NCBI GenBank assembly: GCA_020722725.1
Contig: DYKG01000017.1
Location: 2,211-63,155 of the forward strand
From: Candidatus Methylomirabilis sp.
Lineage (GTDB): Bacteria; Muiribacteriota; Ozemobacteria; Ozemobacterales; Ozemobacteraceae
DNA length: 60,945 nt
Reading direction: 5' to 3'
Numbering within the stretch: position 1 is the first letter of the stretch; every line of letters begins with the position of its first letter. A program made the translations under genes and the position numbers. Positions 1 to 7,428 of this stretch are shown here, one piece after another. Below the pieces are notes generated by a model. That model worked only from the letters and a program-made list of their open reading frames with translations. It had not been told where the DNA came from and did no database searches.

Positions 1-1
1 C

Positions 2-77
2 GGTCATTTCGACAGGCTCAATGACCGTAAGGGTGTGCTCAATGCCGGCATTGGCGGGCGGGCGCGGTGGCCCGCCC
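2..77. repeat. Two intergenic palindromes (GGTCATT type and GGGCGGGC type)
   Basis: Bases 2-26 form a palindrome with GGTCATT/AATGACC arms around a short centre. Bases 56-63 and 70-77 form a second perfect 8-bp stem (GGGCGGGC/GCCCGCCC) with a 6-base loop. The first motif recurs at 19218-19251 and, in reverse orientation, at 10117-10133. The second shares a CCACCGCGC core (reverse complement) with 41068-41091. They lie just past the activase stop codon and could act in transcription termination or mRNA 3' protection, but there is no strong T-tract. Confidence 0.5.
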
Positions 78-100
78 ATTCGAATGTGGGATAATTGAGG

Positions 101-3100
101 TTAGTTTTTGCGGCCGTTTTTTTCGAGGTGCTGGCGGGCCTGGAACGCGAAGGTGGCGAGGTTGGTTTCGCGATTGGGCAGAATGCTGCCGTCGTAAATC
201 ATATCCACATAGGGCGCCTTGCCGCGCATCTGCACCTTGAGAATCGAGCTGGCGATGGTGCTGGGCATACAGGTGAAGGGCATAGCATTGACCACCCCGT
301 TGTATCCTTCTTTGGCAAACGCAATCGCGCCGCCGATGCTGAGAATCGCTTCGCCGTTGATGTGGTTCGAAAAAATTCCCTCGGTTTCATGCAGAATGTG
401 CTCGGTCGTATGGTCGAGCCGGTTGTGCAGCAGATCCTTGAACGGGTAACTGATGAACTTCGCTACCATGCGCTGATATTTCGAAGTCAGCCAGAATTTG
501 GCCAGCTCGCCGTAATTGTTCAGGCTCTTCTTCGTTCTGATGTTGTAATGGGAATCCTCGATGCCTGTATGGGTCGTATACTCTATCCATTCAGCAACTG
601 AGCTGGTATAGGTTTCGCACCCGAGATCCTCGAGGGCTTTGATCAGCTGCTGGTTGCTGTCTTTGTGGGTGCGCACGAAGATTTCTCCGACAATGCCGAC
701 CAGCGGCTTTTTCCCATCAATTCTTTCGATGCGGGAAAAGGCCCTGGCAGCCTGCTTGGCAGCTTTGATCATTTTCAGGCCGCCGCCGGCTTCGATGGCG
801 TCGATTCCTGCTTTCATCGCTTCTTCAAAAACCCGGTCAGTCGTGCCTTTGACCTTTTCGTAAGGCCGCACATGCCACAGCGCTTTCTCGATCGTATCGG
901 AATAAACCACCGACTGCCAGGCGAGCTGCCGGAACTGCACCGCCTGGTCATCACTGAAATAGCCGCTGAACCGGTAACTGTCTTCGGAACTCGGCGACAG
1001 AATCGGCACGTCAACGAATTTATACTTGTCGAGCAGAATGCGATGCAGCCGGGTGTACTGGCCAAACCGGCACGGGCCTTCGGTTTCGGGCATGAAGAAC
1101 GCCAGCTCGTCGTTAACTTTCGCTCCCTCGGCGATATGGCGGTCGATCACGTCAAACATGTCGCCGGTCGTCACGATGCAGGGAAAACACTCCTTGCCCG
1201 AAGTATGCTTCTTGCCGAATTCAAGGCCGGCCTTGCTGTAGGTCGGCATAACTTCTGCCCGGCAGCCCACGGCGCGGAAAGCGGCGGCGAGACAGCGTGC
1301 CCCCTCGGCCATGTAGGGCAGGTAGAGAGTGCGCTCGGTGAGCGGAGCCGTCGATTTGCGCGGCATGAAGTTCACGTCTTTCTGGGTGAGCACGGTGATC
1401 CGGGTCTGGTTCTTGATCGCATCGATGAACGCCAGCAGACGGGTTTCGACGCCCGCTCCTGCTGAATGTTCGTCGAGCTCCAGCTCAAGATAGGGGCGTC
1501 CGGTGCGGTTCATTTCGTGGTTGAAGAAATGCAGCACGAATGAATCGGGGCCGCACGAAAAGCTGGTCAGATACAGCCCGAACAGCCTGGGGTCGCGGTT
1601 GATGTATTTGGCGGCCTGTAGAATCTTGTTGCCGAATCCCCAGTACATATTCGGGTATTCGGATTCAATATCAATGCCCTTCAGATCAAGAAATTCCTGC
1701 GGAATGGCCATGATGCCCAGGCGGCTGAACGTGCCGCAGATGTTGAGATTGGTGCGCGAATCATAGGCGCTGTAAGGCCGTCCGACAATGATGATGGCGC
1801 GGCGGTCACCCAGATTCTTGAGAATCTCGGCACCAACCCGCTTGATTTCGCGGTCGAAATGGTCGTTGGCAGCCAGAGCCGCATCATAGGCGGCGCAGAA
1901 TTCGCGCTGGTCGAACGGCAGGCCGAGGCGCTTGAATTCATCAGCGAACTGCAGTGCCATGTCTTCACGGCCCTTTTTGAAAACGATTGCCGGCTTGATG
2001 ACGTGAGCGGGCTTGAGATGCAGGGCCGACATCAGCATGTAGGTGTTGGCTTCGACGTAGGGGCAGTAAAAGCCGTTGTTACCCTGGTTCGACTCCATTT
2101 CGATCATCATGGGCATAAACAGATAATCGCAGTGATCTTTCAATACCGCCGCGTGTCCATGCGAAATCTTGACGGGGAAACAGGCCTCGCAGGTCATGGC
2201 TGCTATGCCCTTGTCAACTATCTCCGTGTTGGTTTCAGGGCTGATGACCACCTCGTAACCCAGACGGGTCATCAGATGTATCCAGAAAATGCCGAGCTGG
2301 TGAAAACTCAGCGACCGCGGCATTCCCAGCACCTTTTTGCCGGTTTTTTCCGCCGCCGGTTCGCCCAGAACTCGGTACATGCCCTTGATCTGCCGGAAAA
2401 ACAGCTCGTGCCTGACCCGGTTGAAATCGGGAGTGCGCTTTTCCGCCGACTGGCGCGATTCATACATGCCGCAGTCGCCGCCGTAGATCGCTTCGTCGTC
2501 GCCGACCCGGTAAATCTGGAGCTTGCACTGGTTGTGGCAGTTGGCGTTGCGCACACAGATCTCCTCTTCATGGGTGAACGGCTTCTCAATTACATCCCAG
2601 CCCCGGAACCTGGTCTTGAAAGCTTTGCCCGCAGCGAGTTTCGCCGTAATCTCATCCATGGCATGCAGCGCCGCACCCACCGCGCCCATTACTTCACGAT
2701 GGGGCAGGGTGATGATTGGTTTGCCGACAATACGTTCGAAAGCTGCAACCACCGACTTGTTCAGCGACGGGCCGCCCTGGAAACTGATTTTGACACCGAT
2801 TTTGCCATCCTGAACCACGCGGTTCAGATAATTGTGAACGACGGCCTGTGAAAGCCCGGCCAGCAGGTCTTCAACCGCGCCGCCCATCTGCAGATACGAC
2901 ATCAGATCTGATTCCATATAGACGGTGCAGCGCTCGGTCAGGCGATAGGGCGCTTTGGCAGCCATGGCCAGAGTTTCATATTCGCCAGCGATGTTGATGC
3001 CCAGCTTGTTGGCCGTTTCTTCAAGAAAGCTGCCGGTGCCAGCGGCGCAGACCTTATTCATTCTGAAATCAACGACATAGCCGTTGCCCAGCGCGGTGTA

Positions 3101-4429
3101 TTTGGCATCCTGGCCGCCTAGCTCGAAAATGGTGTCGACGCCCGGTTCAAAATAGGTGGTGCCGCGGGCGTGGGCGGTAACTTCATTGACCACGTCATCG
3201 GCGCCGACGAACAGGTTGGCCACTTCGCGGCCCGAGCCGGTGGTGCCGACCCCGAGAACGTTGACCCGGCTCACGTCGGTAGATTCAATGCAGTTTTTCA
3301 GGGCCTTTTTGATCGCAATGACCGGCTGCCCTTCAGTGGGTATATAGCATTTATAGAGAATGCGCCCTTCAGGCGTGATAAGCACTAGTTTGGTGGTCGT
3401 TGAGCCGATATCGTAGCCCATGTAGGCATCGAGGCGCTCATTACCGGCGGGAAGGCCCTCTGCCTTGCCGCATTCAGCAAACGGATGCATTTCGATTTTC
3501 AGTGGCTCGGTGCGCGTTGCGGCGAAAGCTTCGGAGGTTTTAAGATTCAGCACCTGGTCGGCAGTAATGGCGCGGCCCATGTTCTTTTCAATCGCTGAAA
3601 GAATGGTGCCCAGAGCCCCGACGCTGGTGTAGTGGGGTGGGGTAACCACTTTCTTGCCAAGAATTTTTTCGAAAGAGCCGCGGGCCAGCTGGTTCGACGC
3701 ATAGCCGCCGATAAAGGCGATTGGTTCCTTTAGTTCCCGGTTGTTGATCAGGGTCGATTTGAAATTTTTGGCGACCCCGTCGTGCAGCCCGGCAATGATG
3801 TGTCTAATCGGAATGCCCTTGTTCTGCAGGTGGATCATATCCGATTTGGTAAACACGGTGCAGCGGCAGGCAACACTGGCAGGAGTATCGGAACGGCGCC
3901 CTTCCTCCATGAATTTTACCAAAATTGATTCCATGCGGCGCTGCGGGTCTTCGATTTTGTTGAATTCTTCAAAATCCGAATAGATGCGCTCGGCCTGCTG
4001 GTCGATGAAGCTGCCCGTTCCGGCGGCGCAGGCTTCGTTGAGTTTGAAATCGTCTAGAATGAAGCCCCGCTCTGACGGGGTGGTGATCAGCAGCGCCGAA
4101 TCATGGCCACCGATGGAAATTACGCTGCGGGCTTCGGGCATCAGGGCATAAAGGCCACGGGTCTGGGCAGTGGTTTCAATTTCAAAATAGGTTTTGAGTT
4201 CGTCGGCAATGGCTTTTCCATGGGTTCCGGTAAAAGCCACCCGGACAATATTCTTTGCCCCGAACTTCTGTTCGATCTGGGCGAGCACGCGGGCGCAGAC
4301 TTCAATGGTCCGGCCAAAATGCCGATAATATGGCATCTCTTCGATCAGTTTGCCGCCGGCATCGCAGACGATGGCATTAACGCTTATCGAGCCGATGTCA
4401 AAGCCGATGTTGAGTTGTTTTTCTGACAT
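101..4429 (-). CDS. Double-headed activator of 2-hydroxyacyl-CoA dehydratase-type enzymes (BcrAD/BadFG + DUF2229 + HgdB-like)
   Basis: This 1442-aa cytoplasmic protein carries two ASKHA-fold activase units followed by a DUF2229/HgdB-like half. The phosphate loops are FDIGS (about residue 10) and YDIGSTTT (about 339). Each unit has the CAAGTGSF motif (C134, C461) and a second Cys (C188/C190, C501), the positions that hold the [4Fe-4S] cluster of HgdC-type archerases. Such activases use ATP to inject an electron into radical dehydratases or benzoyl-CoA reductases. The large fused form is common in anaerobes and its substrate is usually unknown. The ATG follows a good ribosome site (GGAGGAATTC). 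No dehydratase subunit genes lie next to it, so the partner is encoded elsewhere or is the fused C-terminal half. Confidence 0.9.
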   Translation of the reverse strand: MSEKQLNIGFDIGSISVNAIVCDAGGKLIEEMPYYRHFGRTIEVCARVLAQIEQKFGAKNIVRVAFTGTHGKAIADELKTYFEIETTAQTRGLYALMPEARSVISIGGHDSALLITTPSERGFILDDFKLNEACAAGTGSFIDQQAERIYSDFEEFNKIEDPQRRMESILVKFMEEGRRSDTPASVACRCTVFTKSDMIHLQNKGIPIRHIIAGLHDGVAKNFKSTLINNRELKEPIAFIGGYASNQLARGSFEKILGKKVVTPPHYTSVGALGTILSAIEKNMGRAITADQVLNLKTSEAFAATRTEPLKIEMHPFAECGKAEGLPAGNERLDAYMGYDIGSTTTKLVLITPEGRILYKCYIPTEGQPVIAIKKALKNCIESTDVSRVNVLGVGTTGSGREVANLFVGADDVVNEVTAHARGTTYFEPGVDTIFELGGQDAKYTALGNGYVVDFRMNKVCAAGTGSFLEETANKLGINIAGEYETLAMAAKAPYRLTERCTVYMESDLMSYLQMGGAVEDLLAGLSQAVVHNYLNRVVQDGKIGVKISFQGGPSLNKSVVAAFERIVGKPIITLPHREVMGAVGAALHAMDEITAKLAAGKAFKTRFRGWDVIEKPFTHEEEICVRNANCHNQCKLQIYRVGDDEAIYGGDCGMYESRQSAEKRTPDFNRVRHELFFRQIKGMYRVLGEPAAEKTGKKVLGMPRSLSFHQLGIFWIHLMTRLGYEVVISPETNTEIVDKGIAAMTCEACFPVKISHGHAAVLKDHCDYLFMPMMIEMESNQGNNGFYCPYVEANTYMLMSALHLKPAHVIKPAIVFKKGREDMALQFADEFKRLGLPFDQREFCAAYDAALAANDHFDREIKRVGAEILKNLGDRRAIIIVGRPYSAYDSRTNLNICGTFSRLGIMAIPQEFLDLKGIDIESEYPNMYWGFGNKILQAAKYINRDPRLFGLYLTSFSCGPDSFVLHFFNHEMNRTGRPYLELELDEHSAGAGVETRLLAFIDAIKNQTRITVLTQKDVNFMPRKSTAPLTERTLYLPYMAEGARCLAAAFRAVGCRAEVMPTYSKAGLEFGKKHTSGKECFPCIVTTGDMFDVIDRHIAEGAKVNDELAFFMPETEGPCRFGQYTRLHRILLDKYKFVDVPILSPSSEDSYRFSGYFSDDQAVQFRQLAWQSVVYSDTIEKALWHVRPYEKVKGTTDRVFEEAMKAGIDAIEAGGGLKMIKAAKQAARAFSRIERIDGKKPLVGIVGEIFVRTHKDSNQQLIKALEDLGCETYTSSVAEWIEYTTHTGIEDSHYNIRTKKSLNNYGELAKFWLTSKYQRMVAKFISYPFKDLLHNRLDHTTEHILHETEGIFSNHINGEAILSIGGAIAFAKEGYNGVVNAMPFTCMPSTIASSILKVQMRGKAPYVDMIYDGSILPNRETNLATFAFQARQHLEKNGRKN

Positions 4430-4477
4430 TACGAATTCCTCCTGCAGACGAAAAGAAAGTGCGTCAGTATAACATAA

Positions 4478-4512
4478 AAAGCCCCACGGTTAAAGGCATA
4501 ACCGGGGGCTTT
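4478..4512 (-). terminator. Intrinsic terminator of the kinase/propeller operon
   Basis: On the minus strand AAAGCCCC plus GGTTA pairs with TAACC plus GGGGCTTT around a 6-base loop with one bulge, then continues into TTTTTATGTT. It sits 19 bases past the propeller stop and separates that operon from the activase gene. A TATACT at 4466-4471 (minus) could be the -10 of the activase promoter, but I see no good -35. Confidence 0.75.
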
Positions 4513-4530
4513 CAGGAATCATTCCTGAGG

Positions 4531-5925
4531 CTAGAGTTTATCGTTTGTCCAGCCGCTTTCTTCAACCTCGAGACCTGAAGGCTCGCCTTTTTTATCGTCG
4601 GATTTATCGGCCTTGGCGGGTGCAGTTGCGGTATCTGCCGGATCGGGAGTTTCGGGAACCGCAGTGGCGCTGGCGTTGAACGCATCGCGAATTCGCGCTT
4701 CGGGGTCGGGCATGGCGGGCAGGTCAATGCTTGTCGATGACTCGGCGGGTGATGGCAGCATCTTTACCATTCCGTCATAGGTGATTGCAAGATCGCCATT
4801 GCTGCAGATCAGAGGCTTTTGAAAAATTCCCCGGCCGTATGCAGTCCAGATCGACGAGGCTTTTTCGGTGCCGATATAACTGCCGTAGGTGGCCCGGTCG
4901 AAAAAAGAATCCTTGTGGGTTATGAAAATGCCTCGGCGAAAGGGAAAAGCGTTATAAATGTCGCCCAGTTCGCGTGACCAGTACAAGCCGCCATTGTCGG
5001 CGTCAACGCAGCGCACCGCCTTTTTGGTGGCCAGCAGAATGCGCTTGCCGTTTCTTGCCGCACCGGTAAAGTTTGAATTCAGCGTGGTTGTCCAGGATTC
5101 GCCGGTCATCAATGAAAAACACACGATTCTTGAGCCACCGGCGGCGAGAAGAATCAGGCGATCTTCAAGAACCTGGGCGATTTTCAGGCCGGGGGTGTTG
5201 TGTTTGAACAGCAAATGGCCGGTTTTCTGATCGATCACCACCAGGTTTCCCGCTGGGCTGGTTGTGACTGCAAGGCTTTGAACGAAATGCAGGTCGTCGC
5301 TGCCCACCGGCTCATTGAGGGCCCAGAGAATTTCGCCGGTTTCGGGGTCATGGCCCATCAGGTTAAAAACCGGATCTTTAACGTCGGTATGGCCTGAAAC
5401 ACTAATCACGGTTTCATCGACGCCGAAGTTGACCAGGGGCTTGCTGAATTGGTAATCCCAGACTGCCTGGCCGGTTTCGTGGTTAACGCAGAACAAAGTA
5501 TTTTTACCTGATGCAACGATGACATTTCTGTTTGCAAGAACGCCCGGGCTAAGAAGGATCGGTTGCTGGAATGCGGCTTCCCACGCTACCTGCAGACCGG
5601 GCACCGAAAAGCCACGCAGCATGTTGCTCTTATCTGCCAGCACCACGGTTTTACCACAGGCCAGCGGTTGGTAGCCGAGCACCTGCATGACTGCAGACTC
5701 GGCACTCTTTTTCCCATTATCGCCGAATTCAAAGAGCTGATAGGTTTTCTTGCCCTTGTCGCCGCCCAGAAAAACCACATGGTTGCCCACTTTTACCGGG
5801 TTGCTATAAATTTTGCCGCTGATCGAAGAAGACCAGACCGGCGCAGTTTCAGGCTCAGAACCCATAAGGTGGAAAGCCAGAACTCCTACGATTATCAGAA
5901 GCACGCCAAAAGTTCGTTTAGACAT
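4531..5925 (-). CDS. Exported PQQ-like beta-propeller protein
   Basis: The 464-aa product begins with a signal-anchor (basic N-terminus, hydrophobic residues about 7-22). It continues with repeated WD/PQQ-like blades, visible as recurring aromatic/acidic strand motifs such as VAWEA, VWDYQ, ILWAL and LYWSREL. The last ~70 residues are a low-complexity, Pro/Ala/Asp-rich tail. No enzyme active site is recognisable. Such propellers usually serve as binding scaffolds at the cell envelope. The gene starts two bases after the stop of the upstream kinase-like gene, so the two are co-transcribed and probably translationally coupled. The ligand or partner is unknown. Confidence 0.75.
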   Translation of the reverse strand: MSKRTFGVLLIIVGVLAFHLMGSEPETAPVWSSSISGKIYSNPVKVGNHVVFLGGDKGKKTYQLFEFGDNGKKSAESAVMQVLGYQPLACGKTVVLADKSNMLRGFSVPGLQVAWEAAFQQPILLSPGVLANRNVIVASGKNTLFCVNHETGQAVWDYQFSKPLVNFGVDETVISVSGHTDVKDPVFNLMGHDPETGEILWALNEPVGSDDLHFVQSLAVTTSPAGNLVVIDQKTGHLLFKHNTPGLKIAQVLEDRLILLAAGGSRIVCFSLMTGESWTTTLNSNFTGAARNGKRILLATKKAVRCVDADNGGLYWSRELGDIYNAFPFRRGIFITHKDSFFDRATYGSYIGTEKASSIWTAYGRGIFQKPLICSNGDLAITYDGMVKMLPSPAESSTSIDLPAMPDPEARIRDAFNASATAVPETPDPADTATAPAKADKSDDKKGEPSGLEVEESGWTNDKL

Positions 5926-5927
5926 AA

Positions 5928-6596
5928 TTATACTTTTCCAAGATGATTCAGGATAATTTCAATACATTGATCGGGCTCGATCAGGCTTGAGTTGATTACC
6001 AGGTGGTAGGCATGGGGGTCGTTCCAGTCTGCATCGAAGAAATCGTAGATGAAGCCGGATGCGGCTTTGTCTTTAGCCTGAATCAGTTCTACGGCCTTTT
6101 CGGGCTCGATTTTCTGTTCGGTGGCCACCCGTGCAATGCGCTCGGGCATGTTGGCGACCAGGCGATAGTGGCGGGCGTTGTCGTGGTCTTTCAGGATCTG
6201 GCAGGCACCGCGCCCGAGAATAACCGCATTTTCGGCGGCGGCGATTTCCTTGATGACCTGGTTCAGCACAGCGAAATAGTCTTTTTCACGATAGGCTTCG
6301 CGGGGGTAGGAACTGAACATTTCGGCCGAATCCCAGTCGAGGGGGCCGATGCCAAACGGGTGAAAAACCAGGCCGCCCTGGGCGATGCTGTTGAGAGCCT
6401 CCTGGAAGAATACACCGACCCGGTTGTATGTTTCCTGGTCGAAATCGGCGAGTTGCTCTTTGTCTTTGCCCAATTTTTCGGCGATATCGTGAATAACCTG
6501 CTGGTCAAAACATCTACAGCCCAGGGCTTCGGCTACTTTCAGGGCAATATAGGTTCCTGATGATCCCAGTTCGCGTGAGATTGTTACAACCGGCAT
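5928..6596 (-). CDS. Cytidylate kinase-like family protein
   Basis: The start is placed at the ATG at 6596 (222 aa) because it follows a strong ribosome site (GAGGAGGATTTT); an upstream in-frame ATG at 6659 has none. The N-terminus VTISRELGSSGTYIA is the P-loop-like start of the AAA_26/cytidylate kinase-like family, followed by a CFDQQVIHDIAEKLG segment and a later GRGACQIL motif. The family is related to CMP kinases, but its true substrate is often unproven. It is the first gene of a two-gene operon with the beta-propeller protein. Its role next to an exported propeller is unclear. Confidence 0.8.
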   Translation of the reverse strand: MPVVTISRELGSSGTYIALKVAEALGCRCFDQQVIHDIAEKLGKDKEQLADFDQETYNRVGVFFQEALNSIAQGGLVFHPFGIGPLDWDSAEMFSSYPREAYREKDYFAVLNQVIKEIAAAENAVILGRGACQILKDHDNARHYRLVANMPERIARVATEQKIEPEKAVELIQAKDKAASGFIYDFFDADWNDPHAYHLVINSSLIEPDQCIEIILNHLGKV

Positions 6597-6788
6597 AAAA
6601 TCCTCCTCGGCCTTAAATGTCTTCGACCTCATTTTACGCTTTTGCGCCAGCAGATTCAAGCGAACAATTGTAATCGCCGGTCTGCCATGAAAAAAATGCG
6701 TTACAAAAAAAAAGTAAAAAAGTTGTTAACGAAATCTTAAAAAGCGTCGATGAGTTTTGTGTAAAAAATAAACACGGAGGAAAACAAA

Positions 6789-6929
6789 ATGGTTCACCCA
6801 GGGATGGTCGGTATTACGGAACTAATGATGGATGACTGTTTTTTAAGCTGGATGGAAATTCAGGATGAAGATTTGCTTGAAACTCTATCTGCTTTTGAAA
6901 TCTACAATCTTTATCAACAGGCTCAGTAA
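6789..6929 (+). CDS. Small protein of 46 aa, unknown
   Basis: A short open frame follows an excellent ribosome site (ACGGAGGAAAACAAA then ATG) and ends at TAA 6929. It is directly followed by a hairpin with a T-run. The product is acidic, with four Asp and four Glu among 46 residues. It has a Met-rich N-terminus, a single Cys, and a C-terminal helix-like stretch ending in YNLYQQAQ. It has no signal peptide. It is divergent from the kinase-like gene and convergent with dtxR. I do not recognise a family. The ribosome site and its own terminator are the evidence that it is real. Confidence 0.55.
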   Translation: MVHPGMVGITELMMDDCFLSWMEIQDEDLLETLSAFEIYNLYQQAQ

Positions 6930-6938
6930 AAGAAAACT

Positions 6939-6964
6939 AAAGATCGGTGTTTGCCGGTTTTTTT
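6939..6964. terminator. Bidirectional terminator between the small gene and dtxR
   Basis: A CGG/CCG core stem with A-T and wobble pairs below it lies between an A-rich left flank (AAAAGAAAA) and a T-rich right flank (TTTTTTTCTTTTT). It can therefore serve both the plus-strand small gene and the minus-strand feoAB-dtxR operon. Confidence 0.5.
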
Positions 6965-6968
6965 CTTT

Positions 6969-7418
6969 TTAGTCGGTTTTGATTTTTAAACTGGCGGCAA
7001 AGACTTCAGAAATTTTGCCCGGCGCAATTTCGTCGCCGTTTTCTCTGATAAAATCCAGAAAATTTTTCATGCGCTCGATGGTCCTTTTCGACATGCTGTG
7101 TTCGAGGCGGCAGGCTTCTTCTCGGGCGTAATCGGGCGGCAGTGCCAGCACGTTTTCAAGAAAATCTTCAATTATCCCGTGAAAGCGGCTTAACCTGGTA
7201 ATTGCCTGAGTGCCTGCTTCGGTGAGGGTTACCGGGCGATAAACCTGGTAGTTGATCAGGCCTTTTTCGGCAAGCCGCTGTAGCGCGATGGTAACTGAGG
7301 ATCTTTTGCAGCCGATGCATTCGGCCAGATCTGAAGTTCTGACCGCGCCATGCCTGGCCTGCAGTTCGGCAATGGCTTCAAGGTAGGTCTCAAGCGACAT
7401 GGACAATTTGGGATTCAT
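6969..7418 (-). CDS. DtxR/MntR-family metal-dependent transcriptional regulator
   Basis: The 149-aa protein has an N-terminal winged helix (VRTSDLAECIGCKRSSVTIALQRL) and a downstream dimerisation/metal-binding region. That region includes the EEACRLEH segment typical of DtxR metal ligands. No C-terminal SH3-like domain is present, so the short MntR-like architecture is likely. The ATG follows AAGAGGTTAAAG, which overlaps the feoB stop codon, making it the last gene of feoA-feoB-dtxR. It probably represses its own operon when Fe(II) or Mn(II) is sufficient, through the palindrome at 9961-9983. Iron is the likelier metal from context. Confidence 0.88.
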   Translation of the reverse strand: MNPKLSMSLETYLEAIAELQARHGAVRTSDLAECIGCKRSSVTIALQRLAEKGLINYQVYRPVTLTEAGTQAITRLSRFHGIIEDFLENVLALPPDYAREEACRLEHSMSKRTIERMKNFLDFIRENGDEIAPGKISEVFAASLKIKTD

Positions 7419-7428
7419 CTTTAACCTC

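Noticed and set aside
1859..2851. Long plus-strand open frame (330 codons) opposite the activase
   Set aside because: It is fully antisense to a well-supported conserved protein and lacks a ribosome site; an artefact of codon bias.
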